Below, piece after piece: positions 25,969 through 35,446 of a DNA stretch of 64,000 nt. Source of the DNA: Heyndrickxia ginsengihumi (GTDB lineage Bacteria; Bacillota; Bacilli; Bacillales; Bacillaceae_C); NCBI RefSeq assembly GCF_011008565.1, contig NZ_JAAIWK010000014.1, forward strand, positions 1-64,000, in the 5' to 3' direction. A model generated the notes under the pieces. The model saw only the letters and a list, made by a program, of their open reading frames with translations, was not told where the DNA came from and searched no databases. The stretch's first letter is position 1. Every line of letters starts with the position of its first letter. The position numbers and the translations under genes were made by a program.

Positions 25969-27168
25969 ATGAGTACAATTGCGTTAGAAAAGGTCGCAAT
26001 AATCAAAACATTAAATAATATTGCAGAAAGTGGATTAAACGTATTTCGTGATGACCATTTTACAATAGATAATGATCATGAAAATCCTGATGCTATTGTT
26101 GTCCGCAGCTTTAACATGCATACAATGGAATTCGGCAGGCATTTAAAAGCAATTGCACGGGCAGGGGTAGGTGTCAATAATATTCCAGTTGACAAATGTA
26201 CGCAAGAAGGGATTGCAGTGTTTAATACGCCAGGAGCGAATGCTAATGCTGTAAAAGAATTGGTGCTTACTTCTTTAATTGCTTCATCCCGTAATCTTTT
26301 TGCTGGCGAGGCTTGGACAAAGACACTAGGAAAAGAAGGAAAACAAATTCCGAAGTTAGTCGAAGCAGGAAAAAAACAATTCGTTGGGAAAGAAATTAAA
26401 GGGAAAACATTAGGGGTTATTGGCCTTGGAGCAATTGGCGCCCTTGTCGCAAATGATGCCCTACAGTTAGATATGAATGTAATCGGCTTTGATCCGTTTA
26501 TTTCTGTTGACACAGCTTGGAACTTGTCCCGCAATGTTCAACGTGCTTTGACGCTTGACCAACTATTTGCCAAGGCGGATTACATTACTGTTCATGTGCC
26601 ATTAACAGACGATACAAGAGGCATGTTTAATGAAAAAGCATTTAATATTATGAAAAAAGATGTTCATATTTTAAATTTCTCCCGCGGCGAACTTGTGAAT
26701 GAAACAGATATGAAAATCGCACTTGAAAATGGAAAAGTTGGCAAATATATTACAGATTTTCCAAACGAAAGTGTGCTAAACATGAAAAACACAATTACTT
26801 TTCCGCATCTTGGTGCATCTACGAAAGAATCTGAGGAAAATTGTGCCATTATGGCAGCTCGTCAAGTGAAGGAATTTCTTGAAACAGGAAATATTAAAAA
26901 CTCTGTAAATTTCCCAAATGTCTCACTTCCATATACAGGTAAGCAACGTATCGCTATCTTTCATCAAAACGTTCCAAATATGGTTGGAAATATTACAACG
27001 GCAATTTCCAGTTATCATTTGAATATTGCAGATATGATAAACAGAAGCCGTGGAGACTATGCGTATACATTGATTGATATTGATAAAAAAGTAGACAGTG
27101 ATGACATTCCAAATTTGAAAGAAAAAATGAATGAAATTCCAGGAATTGTTACAGCACGTATCATTTAA
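25969..27168 (+). CDS. serA: D-3-phosphoglycerate dehydrogenase
   Basis: First step of serine synthesis, oxidising 3-phosphoglycerate with NAD. Length 399, the short form of the enzyme. VIGLGAIGALVANDA is the NAD loop; VHILNFSRGELVN has the catalytic Arg, and FPHLGASTKESEE the His. The C-terminal 75 residues form an ACT domain (NMVGNITTAISSYHLNIADM) that probably binds serine. AAGGGGAGAA precedes the ATG. Preceded by a ZTP riboswitch; serC is not adjacent. Confidence 0.92.
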   Translation: MSTIALEKVAIIKTLNNIAESGLNVFRDDHFTIDNDHENPDAIVVRSFNMHTMEFGRHLKAIARAGVGVNNIPVDKCTQEGIAVFNTPGANANAVKELVLTSLIASSRNLFAGEAWTKTLGKEGKQIPKLVEAGKKQFVGKEIKGKTLGVIGLGAIGALVANDALQLDMNVIGFDPFISVDTAWNLSRNVQRALTLDQLFAKADYITVHVPLTDDTRGMFNEKAFNIMKKDVHILNFSRGELVNETDMKIALENGKVGKYITDFPNESVLNMKNTITFPHLGASTKESEENCAIMAARQVKEFLETGNIKNSVNFPNVSLPYTGKQRIAIFHQNVPNMVGNITTAISSYHLNIADMINRSRGDYAYTLIDIDKKVDSDDIPNLKEKMNEIPGIVTARII

Positions 27169-27201
27169 ACAATTGTATTTCATAACAGGATATGTAAAAA
27201 G

Positions 27202-27239
27202 AGATGTCGGGTTTATATAAAATGCCTGGCATCTTTTTT
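27202..27239 (+). terminator. Terminator after serA
   Basis: AGATGTCGGG (27202-27211) pairs with CCTGGCATCT (27225-27234), including two G-U pairs, followed by TTTTT. Confidence 0.75.
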
Positions 27240-27362
27240 CATGCTTATCGATGAATGATTGATTAGCTGCAATGGTTTTAGCCGAATATTGCAATTTTGA
27301 TGAGAAGCATCCATAATGAACATGCATTCGAACAAAAATGATCCTTGTTAGGAGCGAGTAGT

Positions 27363-28028
27363 ATGACGAAAACAATTGTGGAAAAGTTAAACTTGCAAAA
27401 ATATAAAAAAATAGCCGTGCTAAATATGCCGGAGAATAAAGATTATTTTGCAACATTAAATCATTATGATACAGCGTTTGTCGAAAGCAGTTATGATGTT
27501 ATTTTTGCTTTTGTACTGGATATAGATGCTTTAAAAGATATGGTTCATAAAGTGATTGAGAATCATTTTTTAAATCAAAACGGTTATCTTTTCTTGGCTT
27601 ATCCGAAGAAGGGGAATAAAGTGTATGATACGTTTATTCATCGAGATCATTTATTAGATGGATTAGGTGCAGATGAAAACGGTTATGTTGGAACAAGTAA
27701 TATGAAATTTGCACGTATGATTGCCTTAGACGATGTTTTTACAGTTGCAGGTTTAAAATCACAGGACCGAAATAAAGTGAGTAGATTAGCAAAACCAAGT
27801 CAATCTGTTGACGACTATGTTGCCATGATTAAAGATGTAGAAAACGATTTGCGAGATACTCCTGAATTACTTGCGTTTTATCAATCCCTTACACTAGGTT
27901 ATCGTAAAGATTGGGCAAGATACATATACAGCGCTAAGCAAGAAGCGACAAAAGCTAAACGGCGTATAGAAATGAAGCTGATTTTAGGTGCAGGATACAA
28001 AAGTCGTGATCTATATAGAAATCGATAA
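27363..28028 (+). CDS. YdeI/OmpD-associated-family protein
   Basis: 221 residues. The C-terminal segment PELLAFYQSLTLGYRKDWAR YIYSAKQEATKAKRRIE is the typical YdeI/OmdA C-terminal helix region, which ends in a Lys/Arg-rich KAKRR stretch. The N-terminal part is an alpha/beta domain with LFLAYPKKGNKVYDTFIHRD. TTAGGAGC lies 7 bases before ATG 27363. The function of this family in Bacillus is not known. The gene is an isolated unit after serA. Confidence 0.65.
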   Translation: MTKTIVEKLNLQKYKKIAVLNMPENKDYFATLNHYDTAFVESSYDVIFAFVLDIDALKDMVHKVIENHFLNQNGYLFLAYPKKGNKVYDTFIHRDHLLDGLGADENGYVGTSNMKFARMIALDDVFTVAGLKSQDRNKVSRLAKPSQSVDDYVAMIKDVENDLRDTPELLAFYQSLTLGYRKDWARYIYSAKQEATKAKRRIEMKLILGAGYKSRDLYRNR

Positions 28029-28139
28029 TTCGTACGCTTTTCAATACGAAAAAACGCTTCTGTTCAAGTTAATTAAATCATTTGTATATGAATATAGAAC
28101 TAGATGTCAGGAAAACGGAGCTAGGTTTAGATATTGCAG

Positions 28140-28417
28140 GTGTGATCGCAACAAACTGATGAAAACGGCCTAAACGAAGGTGCCTTACGTATATGCTGAA
28201 GATGAATAATATAAGACAAGCAGATTGATACTTAGATGCGAGGTAGATGATTTCAATATGTTCTGCCTTTAAAGATATTTTTTAAGTATATGATGATAAA
28301 GGCTGTGATCTCCCTGCTATGTTCACTGACAGTATTCGAGGGAAGGATTTGCGATATAATGAATGGATTTTTAGATTTCGATTAGCGGTCATTGATGAAA
28401 TCTTTCAATCGTGTTGA
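28140..28417 (+). pseudogene. Relic resembling a DUF3885 protein
   Basis: Around 28145-28185 one frame reads TDENGLNEGALRI. At 28285-28417 another reads VYDDKGCDL, then RYNEWIFRFRLAVIDEIFQ before a TGA. That order and wording resemble the C-terminal end of DUF3885 proteins common in Bacillus. Stops and frame changes separate the pieces. The remainder of 28029-28653 contains no other recognisable gene. Confidence 0.5.
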
Positions 28418-28653
28418 ACTATTACCAGTTTTTTCTTATGATTTATGCCAACCTTTGGTATAATTAATTGAAAAGGCAAAAAAAAGCAATAATTGATGTG
28501 CGTTGTCCATCTATAAAGCATGCTTGCTCCATTGAACATACATATGCGCGTTTTAAAAGGCAAGTAATTAGCCAACACTAGGTGCGTACAATCATCTTTT
28601 TAATGAAAACAAAAAAACTACGAAAAGAACTTTAAAGATATGGAGGGAATTGC

Positions 28654-29898
28654 ATGGTATTGCCGAATTTTGAGCAACATTTACAAAAATATGCGAAATT
28701 ATTAGTAGCTAAAGGGATCAATGTCCAACCTGGTGATTGGGTGAAAATGACAATTACAGTAGACCAGGCACCACTAGCACGATTAATTGTGAAAGAAGCT
28801 TATGCATTAGGCGCTGAAAATGTCATCGTTGTATGGTCAGATGATGAAATTACGAAACAGCATTATTTAAATCAGCCAGAGGAAGTGTTAACGAACATCC
28901 CCGATTATAAGATTGCTGAATCGGAAGATCATGTATTAAATCATAAAGTAAGCCGACTGTCAATTTTATCAAGTGATCCTGGTTTATTAAATGATGTCGA
29001 TCCAGGAAAAGTCGCCGCTTATCAAAATAAAGCGAGCAAAGCTTATCGTGTACAGCGGATAGCTACCCAAAATGATGATATTAAATGGACAGTTGCTGCA
29101 GCTGCCGGGGCTGGATGGGCAGCGCAAGTGTTCCCTGATTTAGCAACTTCGGAAGAGCAAGTAGATGCTTTATGGGATCAAATTTTTAAAACTTGCCGTG
29201 TTTATGCTGATGATCCCGTAGCAGCATGGGATGAACATAAAGCGACTTTGGATGAAAAGGCTGCGAAGCTCAATGAAATTCAATTTGATGCACTTCACTA
29301 TACTGCTCCAGGTACCGACTTAACATTAGGATTGCCGAAAAATCATATTTGGGCAAGTGCAGGCAGTACGAGCCGTAAAGGTGAGGAGTTTATTGCGAAC
29401 ATGCCGACAGAAGAGGTTTTCACCGCTCCGGATACACATCGCATGGACGGTGTTGTGCGCAGTACGAAACCGTTAAGCTATGCCGGGACTTTAATTGAAG
29501 GTATTGAGGTTCATTTCAAAGATGGTAAAATTGTCGATATTTCCGCTGAAAAGGGAGATGAAGCAATCAAGAAATTGGTCCATGATAATGAAGGTGCAAC
29601 AGGATTAGGGGAAGTTGCCCTCGTGCCAGATCCGTCGCCAATTTCGCAATCAGGTATTACTTTCTTTAATACGTTGTTTGATGAAAATGCTTCAAATCAC
29701 TTAGCGATTGGTGCTGCATATCCAACAACAATTCAAGGTGGAACAGAAATGAGCCAAGAGGAATTATTAAAGCATGGTATGAATACTTCTGATGTCCATG
29801 TTGACTTTATGATCGGCTCTGCTGAAATGAATGTTGACGGTATTAAAGAAGATGGAACAATTGTACCAATATTCCGCAACGGTGATTGGGCAATTTAG
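28654..29898 (+). CDS. M29-family metallo-aminopeptidase (AmpS/PepS type)
   Basis: Cytoplasmic aminopeptidase releasing N-terminal residues, 414 residues. ANMPTEEVFTAPDTHRMDG, GATGLGEVALVP and TSDVHVDFMIGS hold the Glu, Glu and His/Asp metal ligands of clan MQ; LAIGAAYPTTIQGG supplies a further Tyr. The N-terminal domain AKLLVAKGINVQPGDWVKM is typical. GGAGGGAA precedes the ATG. Single gene with terminator. Confidence 0.92.
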   Translation: MVLPNFEQHLQKYAKLLVAKGINVQPGDWVKMTITVDQAPLARLIVKEAYALGAENVIVVWSDDEITKQHYLNQPEEVLTNIPDYKIAESEDHVLNHKVSRLSILSSDPGLLNDVDPGKVAAYQNKASKAYRVQRIATQNDDIKWTVAAAAGAGWAAQVFPDLATSEEQVDALWDQIFKTCRVYADDPVAAWDEHKATLDEKAAKLNEIQFDALHYTAPGTDLTLGLPKNHIWASAGSTSRKGEEFIANMPTEEVFTAPDTHRMDGVVRSTKPLSYAGTLIEGIEVHFKDGKIVDISAEKGDEAIKKLVHDNEGATGLGEVALVPDPSPISQSGITFFNTLFDENASNHLAIGAAYPTTIQGGTEMSQEELLKHGMNTSDVHVDFMIGSAEMNVDGIKEDGTIVPIFRNGDWAI

Positions 29899-29925
29899 AA
29901 CTGAAACACAAAGCATATTTAGATT

Positions 29926-29972
29926 AAAGCCGGAAAGATAGGTACCGCAGCAATGGCCATCTTCCGGCTTTT
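29926..29972 (+). terminator. Terminator after the M29 aminopeptidase gene
   Basis: AAAGCCGGAA-AGAT pairs with ATCTTCCGGCTTT across a 19-base loop with one bulged A, followed by TTTC and a later T run. Confidence 0.8.
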
Positions 29973-30069
29973 CATTTTTTGAAAATTCCACTTCACATCA
30001 ACTGCCTTTTGTTGTAAAATTACGAGAATATTTTATATAATAATAGTTTTTCGAAAAGGGGAGAGTAGG

Positions 30070-30864
30070 ATGATTAGACGGCTAGAGAAAACAGATCATG
30101 AGGCTTGTTTTCAATTGTTAAAAACACGAAGTGCTGAAAATTTATTTATAATTGGTGATATTGAAGCTTACGGTTATGAACAAGATTTTCAAAAGCTATG
30201 GGGAGAATTTAATGAAGATGGAGAACTCATTGCCGTTTTATTAAAATATGAAAAAAGCTATATTCCTTATGCGGCAGGTTCATTTAATGCCGTGGGATTT
30301 GCTGAGATTATCTCTAATGATCCTGATTTTACTATGATGTCAGGAATAAAACATATTACTGAAAAAATTGAGCCTTATATAAATAGAACGCTTAAAAGAA
30401 AAAGACAAACATATTATGCGAAATGTACGAGCTTGAATTCGGATGTTAAAGATGTCGATTGCTCAATCGTACAACAGGCGTTTCCTAGCGATGCAGAAGC
30501 ACTTGTAAAATTGCTTCATTCAGTTCCGGAATTTAGTGATGCATCGATGACAGTGGAAAGTAAACGCCGTGGGCTACAAGATGGAACTTCACGTTCATAT
30601 TTTATTATAGAAGATGAAAAAATGGTCTCTACTGCATCAACAGCGGCTGAAAATTCCTTATCAGCAATGGTTGTCGCCGTCGCTACATTGGAAAACTATA
30701 AGAAAAAGGGGTATGCAACGAAGTGTATGGTTAAGCTTTGCAATGACTTATTACGGGAAGGAAAAGAATTATGTTTGTTCTATGATAATCCGGCGGCAGG
30801 TGCCATTTATAAGCGAATCGGTTTTGAACATATCGGTTTTTGGATGATGTATACATACAATTAA
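30070..30864 (+). CDS. GNAT-family N-acetyltransferase (two-domain)
   Basis: 264 residues. The first half (LEKTDHEACFQLLKTRSAEN, FIIGDIEAYG) is a degenerate GNAT-like domain. The second is a canonical one, with VVAVATLENYKKKGYATKCM as the acetyl-CoA loop and YDNPAAGAIYKRIGFEHIG as motif B. GGGGAGAG precedes the ATG. The acceptor is unknown. A histidine phosphatase gene follows after about 30-40 bases, probably in the same transcript. Confidence 0.83.
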   Translation: MIRRLEKTDHEACFQLLKTRSAENLFIIGDIEAYGYEQDFQKLWGEFNEDGELIAVLLKYEKSYIPYAAGSFNAVGFAEIISNDPDFTMMSGIKHITEKIEPYINRTLKRKRQTYYAKCTSLNSDVKDVDCSIVQQAFPSDAEALVKLLHSVPEFSDASMTVESKRRGLQDGTSRSYFIIEDEKMVSTASTAAENSLSAMVVAVATLENYKKKGYATKCMVKLCNDLLREGKELCLFYDNPAAGAIYKRIGFEHIGFWMMYTYN

Positions 30865-30903
30865 ACATTCGATAAACCAGTTTTTTTCTTTGGGGTGAAA
30901 GAA

Positions 30904-31455
30904 TTGAAAAATATTTATTTGGTTAGGCATTGTGAAGCGGAAGGACAGTCTGCGGAAGCACAGTTGACAGAAAGAGGCAATCACCAAGCATTGGACTTAT
31001 CAGCATTTTTTCATAGTATTCAAGTTGATCGTATTATATCCAGTCCTTATAAGCGTGCCCGCCAGTCTATTGAGCCGCTTGCCCTCTGCTTAAATTTGGA
31101 AATAGAAAATGATCATCGCTTGACAGAACGTGTTCTAAGCAGTGAAAATCTCCCTAATTGGTTTGAAAAGTTAAAAGCTACTTTTACGGATATGGATTTG
31201 ACATTTGAAGGCGGCGAATCAAGTAGAGCGGCAATGAAACGAATTGTCGCAGTAACTGAGGAAGTTTTTCAAAGTGACGCGATCAACACAGTGATTGTCA
31301 CACATGGGAATATTATGTCCCTGCTTTTAAAGCATTATCAGAAAGATGTTGGATTCACTGATTGGTGTAACCTTTCTAATCCTGACGTATTTCTTTTAAA
31401 ATATGAAAAACATAAAATCATTTGTGCAAGAATATGGGGGAAAGATGGTGAGTAG
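30904..31455 (+). CDS. Histidine phosphatase (phosphoglycerate-mutase family)
   Basis: 183 residues. IYLVRHCEAEG has the catalytic RH pair; DRIISSPYKRARQSIEPLA, the Glu of FEGGESSRAAMKRI and VIVTHGNIMSLLL complete the active site. The frame is open from GTG 30895, but TTG 30904 is 6 bases after GGGGTG and begins the conserved strand, so it is preferred. Substrate unknown. Probably co-transcribed with the GNAT gene. Confidence 0.85.
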   Translation: MKNIYLVRHCEAEGQSAEAQLTERGNHQALDLSAFFHSIQVDRIISSPYKRARQSIEPLALCLNLEIENDHRLTERVLSSENLPNWFEKLKATFTDMDLTFEGGESSRAAMKRIVAVTEEVFQSDAINTVIVTHGNIMSLLLKHYQKDVGFTDWCNLSNPDVFLLKYEKHKIICARIWGKDGE

Positions 31456-31586
31456 TTGTTTTCAATTAAAGTATAAAAACAATATCCTCAAATTTGAGTT
31501 GCAATTCTATGGATGTGATCTATATGTTAAAACGATTGAAACTGAATTGCTTTATTGATGTTGAGTATACACAAGTGCTATTTTAT

Positions 31587-31926
31587 CTAGACTGCGGCGA
31601 TGAACATCCCAATTGTGTAACGGATAAGATCAGCAGTTAGAAAGCCATGTCCTAATATTAATGCACCGAGCCATGTTCTGTGAATTTGGTTGATTCAATC
31701 TGTCTGATAAAGCTGACTGAATTCAATGCCGAAGCTGAACAAAAAACTAAGCAACATTGCGATAGGCGGGGCTTTATGTGCAAGTAAGAAGCGCATTCCG
31801 AAATAGACCATCATTGCCCACAGCATATCATCGGCATTTTGTGCAATGTAGATTGGAAGCAGATAGCCAAATTTTATTGAGGCTAACCCTAAATCGTGAA
31901 GACAAATGCCGTAAAGTAGGCGATTC
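31587..31926 (-). pseudogene. Broken DUF2809 membrane protein gene
   Basis: The minus strand reads LGLASIKFGYLLPIYIAQNA, DDMLWAMMVYFGMRFLLAHK, IEFSQLYQTD, an in-frame TGA where Trp is expected, then INQIHRTWLGALILGHGFLT ADLIRYTIGMF to TAG 31587. This is the core of DUF2809. The N-terminal part is in another frame (ANRRIAYFTAFVF). One nonsense codon plus one frameshift. Confidence 0.7.
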
Positions 31927-32294
31927 TCCTATTGGCGTTATATAGATTGTTAGGTTTATTTGCAGTAGTCAATAGTAATCACTCACTATACATTATCGAT
32001 CATTCCATTATGCGGCTTCTTATGTTCATTTGCAATGATGCCAATTCGAACATTGTTGTTAAAAAAATATTTATAAAAAAACATCAGCTATCAAAAGGGA
32101 GGTGCTTCTTGATAAAGAGGAATGAGCAACAATTGGCAAGAGTGCAGCTTTGAAATAAACTTCGCTAATGATCATAAAGATTGATCATTTATTGTTAGGA
32201 ACGATACGAAGGAATATTCGGAATAACCTGATATAATATGATATAGAGATTGACATTAACCTCTTTAAAGATCAAAATAAATCGGGGTGAAATT
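31927..32294. other. Spacer with no recognisable gene
   Basis: A 73-codon plus-strand frame (31932-32153) shows no ribosome site and no recognisable motif. Promoter-like AT-rich sequence precedes the methyltransferase at 32295. Confidence 0.3.
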
Positions 32295-33059
32295 GTGAAA
32301 ATTAAACATTCAGCTTTCAATTATGATAAACATGGACAGAAATACTCTGGGTACAGACGAACTGATCCAAGAATTGAAGAATATGTTTATGCTGCTCTGG
32401 AGTCGGCTAGCACAATCTTGAATGTAGGTGCTGGAGCAGGGTCGTATGAACCTGAAGATAAATACGTCATTGCTGTTGAACCGTCAAGCGTTATGCGTTC
32501 CCAACGTCAAAGAGGCAAGAAGGTGCCAGCCATTATTGGAACAGCCGATTCACTACCTTTTGATGATCATTCTTTTGATGCTTCTATGGCAATGGTTACT
32601 ATTCATCACTGGCCGGACATAAAAAAAGGTTTGCAAGAATTACGAAGGGTAACTCGAGAACAGGTTTTAATTATGACTTTTGATCCAGAAGCGTTGGACG
32701 GCTATTGGAACGCCGAATATTTCCCTGAATTAAACGAAATAGAGAAAGTGCGCTATCCTACAATTGACTTTATTACTGAATCACTCGGCGTAAACAGTCA
32801 AGTTCAGCAAATCCCTATCCCGTTTGATTGCGCAGATGGTTTTCAGGAAGCGTTTTATGGAAGACCGGAAGCTTTCTTGGATAAAGAGGTACGATTGTCA
32901 CAGTCAGCCTGGGGATTCTTACCTGATGGTGTTGAGGAAAAACTTGTTAAGAGATTATCAGATGACCTTAAATCAGGAACATGGGATAAAAAATATGGGC
33001 ATTATAGAAAGAAACCAGCTCTTATGGGGGCTCTACGCCTTATAATAGCAAGACCATAA
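32295..33059 (+). CDS. Class I SAM-dependent methyltransferase
   Basis: 254 residues. ILNVGAGAGSYEP (motif I), VIAVEPSSVMRSQR, GTADSLPFDDHSFDASMAMV and TIHHWPDIKKGLQELRRVTR follow the UbiE-like order. GTG 32295 is 6-8 bases after CGGGGTGA and is preferred to the upstream frame start. Isolated gene with its own terminator. Substrate unknown. Confidence 0.85.
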   Translation: MKIKHSAFNYDKHGQKYSGYRRTDPRIEEYVYAALESASTILNVGAGAGSYEPEDKYVIAVEPSSVMRSQRQRGKKVPAIIGTADSLPFDDHSFDASMAMVTIHHWPDIKKGLQELRRVTREQVLIMTFDPEALDGYWNAEYFPELNEIEKVRYPTIDFITESLGVNSQVQQIPIPFDCADGFQEAFYGRPEAFLDKEVRLSQSAWGFLPDGVEEKLVKRLSDDLKSGTWDKKYGHYRKKPALMGALRLIIARP

Positions 33060-33124
33060 GGACATATTACGAAAGCAGATAACCAAACTTTATTAACAAC
33101 ATTTCTGGGTGTAATCGATGCTAG

Positions 33125-33166
33125 TATCCATTTTGAATCGATTTTTTCAAAATGGATATCTTTTTA
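33125..33166 (+). terminator. Terminator after the methyltransferase gene
   Basis: TATCCATTTTG (33125-33135) pairs perfectly with CAAAATGGATA (33148-33158), followed by TCTTTTTATT. Confidence 0.8.
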
Positions 33167-33382
33167 TTGTTATGTATTGGTTTGTTTTACAAAGAGACAG
33201 TATCGATATATCTTTACAAAAAGTGATCCACACTAAAACGTTTTCTATAAATCCAAATGTATATTAAATGTGATTGGGAGTTATGATTTCGATGTTAGAA
33301 TTTCTATTGGGAAAAGTACACGATTGGTTATTAGGGATTGGTTATTTTCATAACGCTTTGGATACAAAGAGGAGGAAACAAC

Positions 33383-33754
33383 ATGGAAGTATTTGCAGAT
33401 TATTTAGCACGTATTGATAACCAAGAACACCGGGAACGAACAGAGGAGGTTTTAGCTTGGGTAGCCAAAAAATATCCAAACTTAAAGCCTGTTATTAAGT
33501 GGAACCAGCCTATGTTTACAGATCATGGCACTTTTATTATTGGATTTAGTGTATCAAAAAATCGTATGACTGTCTCTCCTGAATTGCAAGGAATTGTTCA
33601 TTTTTCCGATGAAATTGTTCAGGCTGGGTACAGGCACACTAAGTATTTAGTAATTTTTCCGTGGGAAAAACCATTTGACTTCTCATTACTTCAGAAAATG
33701 ATCGAGTTTAATATTTGGGATAAGTCGAATTGTTCTACTTTTTGGAGGAAATAA
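33383..33754 (+). CDS. fra: Frataxin-like iron chaperone Fra (YdhG, DUF1801)
   Basis: 123 residues, near-colinear with B. subtilis YdhG/Fra, which donates iron for Fe-S and heme synthesis. EHRERTEEVLAWVAKKYPNL, IKWNQPMFTDHGTFIIGFSV and a C-terminal KMIEFNIWDKSNCSTFWR are shared almost word for word. GAGGAGG lies 8 bases before ATG 33383, which is preferred to the upstream frame start. Single gene. Confidence 0.9.
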   Translation: MEVFADYLARIDNQEHRERTEEVLAWVAKKYPNLKPVIKWNQPMFTDHGTFIIGFSVSKNRMTVSPELQGIVHFSDEIVQAGYRHTKYLVIFPWEKPFDFSLLQKMIEFNIWDKSNCSTFWRK

Positions 33755-33920
33755 AAAATAGAATAAACCTTGTAGGTTCATATCATGTTCCAAAAGATTG
33801 ATTCGTTTTTTAGAAAATATAGTGTGAAAAAATGTTCTCAGCCAAATGGGGTACAATTGTTGAACAAAAATGGGAAATAACGCAAATGACTCGTAATGAT
33901 GATCCGGAGGTGGGCAGTCG

Positions 33921-34484
33921 GTGATACAAGATAATGAGCTGAAACTTGTGATTGGTGCAGGAGAATATCATAATAACCATGGTTGGATACATACGGAAGA
34001 AGATGAATTAAATTTATTAGATCTACAATTATGGAAACATCAATTTGCTGAAAATTCTATAACAGCAATTTTGGCGGAGCATGTTTGGGAGCATCTTACA
34101 TATGAAGAAGGTATTGAAGCAGCAAAAATTTGCTATACTTTTTTGAAGCCTTCAGGGTATATTCGCTGTGCAGTCCCTGATGGATTTTTCCAGAATGAAG
34201 CTTACCAACGTATTGTGCAAATAGGCGGACCTGGGCCAAAGGATCATCCAGCAGCAAGCCATATAAGTGTTTACAACTATAAAATATTAAAGACGATGTT
34301 TGAAACTGCTTTTTTCGAAGTAAAGCTGCTTGAATATTGTGATGAAAATGGGGAATTTCATTGTCATCATTGGAATGGCAAAGATGGGGTAATTTTTCGT
34401 TCGAAAAAGTACGACTCTAGAAATCAAGGGGATCAACTTAGTTTTCCGTCGTTAATTATAGATGCAATCAAGATTGCAACGTAA
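33921..34484 (+). CDS. SAM methyltransferase-like protein
   Basis: 187 residues. It begins LVIGAGEYHNNHGWIHTEED, then ILAEHVWEHLTYEEGIEAAK and PSGYIRCAVPDGFFQNEAYQ, the layout of predicted SAM-dependent methyltransferases in which motif I is shortened. The start is GTG 33921 with CGGAGGTGG upstream. Function unknown. A weak stem-loop follows near 34507-34550. Confidence 0.75.
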   Translation: MIQDNELKLVIGAGEYHNNHGWIHTEEDELNLLDLQLWKHQFAENSITAILAEHVWEHLTYEEGIEAAKICYTFLKPSGYIRCAVPDGFFQNEAYQRIVQIGGPGPKDHPAASHISVYNYKILKTMFETAFFEVKLLEYCDENGEFHCHHWNGKDGVIFRSKKYDSRNQGDQLSFPSLIIDAIKIAT

Positions 34485-34672
34485 TATGGATGTGTAAAAA
34501 GATTGTAAACCACTTGTTAAACCTATCTATCAAGCGGCTTGCAGTATTTTTTATTGTTCAGCAGAGTTGTAAAAACGTTTGACTATTTACAAACATTATA
34601 TTATTATGTTTGTAAAATGATAAACAAAAATTAAGTTTGTTTGTTTTTATGTAAACGATTGGAAGTGTTGAT

Positions 34673-35428
34673 TTGGAGATTTCAGATATGTTTTGGAATG
34701 CCTCGATAGCAGAACTTAAACAAGGATATGTTGAACAACCTACTTCTTATATATGTCTGTTATGTGGGGAGAAAATTGAAAAAGGAATTATTTATCCCGA
34801 AGGAAATGTCCTTTATGAAGCGGAAAGGTATATGCGCCTTCATATCAAAAATGCCCATCAATCGGTATTTGAGTACATCATTGGACTTGATAAAAAATTA
34901 ACCGGTCTTACTGAACATCAAAATCGTCTCCTTCGTCTCTTTTATCAGGGAAAAAGTGATAAAGAAGTGCAAACTGAGCTTGGAATTGGAAGTGCATCTA
35001 CAATTAGGCATCATCGCTTTGCATTAAAAGAGAAGGAGCGACAAGCAAAAGTCTTTTTAGCCATAATGGAGCTGCTGAAAGAAAAAGATCAATATGCACC
35101 TGCATTTATCCCTCCGCATCAAACAGCAAAAATGCTCGATGCGCGCTACGCTATTACGGAAGAAGAGCAGCAAAAAACAATCAAAAAGTTTTTACCTGAT
35201 GGAATAAGCGGCCGCCTAAAGAGATTTCCTCCGAAAGAAAAGCAGCGACTGATCGTTCTGCGTGAAATGGCAAAACGATTCAAACAAGACGTTGTTTATA
35301 CTGAGCAAGAAGTGAACGAAATGTTGAAGGAAATGTATGAAGATTATGTCATGGTCAGAAGGTATTTAATAGAATATGGATTTTTAGATCGGAAATCGGA
35401 CGGAAGTCAGTATTGGCTGAAAAAATAA
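34673..35428 (+). CDS. DUF2087 protein with zinc-ribbon and HTH (putative regulator)
   Basis: 251 residues in three parts. An N-terminal CLLCGEKIEKG with a His pair (about residues 62-67) looks like a zinc finger. Residues about 83-125 form a LuxR-like helix-turn-helix (LTEHQNRLLRLFYQGKSDKE). The C-terminal 85 residues are DUF2087 (LKRFPPKEKQRLIVLREMAK). TTG 34673 follows GGAAGTG; ATG 34688 is the alternative. A GIY-YIG gene lies 18 bases downstream. DNA binding is inferred. Confidence 0.8.
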   Translation: MEISDMFWNASIAELKQGYVEQPTSYICLLCGEKIEKGIIYPEGNVLYEAERYMRLHIKNAHQSVFEYIIGLDKKLTGLTEHQNRLLRLFYQGKSDKEVQTELGIGSASTIRHHRFALKEKERQAKVFLAIMELLKEKDQYAPAFIPPHQTAKMLDARYAITEEEQQKTIKKFLPDGISGRLKRFPPKEKQRLIVLREMAKRFKQDVVYTEQEVNEMLKEMYEDYVMVRRYLIEYGFLDRKSDGSQYWLKK

Positions 35429-35446
35429 GAAAGCAGGTGTATGCAA

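Noticed and set aside
31932-32153. 73-codon plus-strand ORF
   Set aside because: No ribosome site, no motif, and it lies in a decayed spacer beside a pseudogene.
33283-33417. 44-codon ORF starting before fra
   Set aside because: It overlaps fra in another frame, with only a weak ribosome site. Fra has a strong one and full family similarity.
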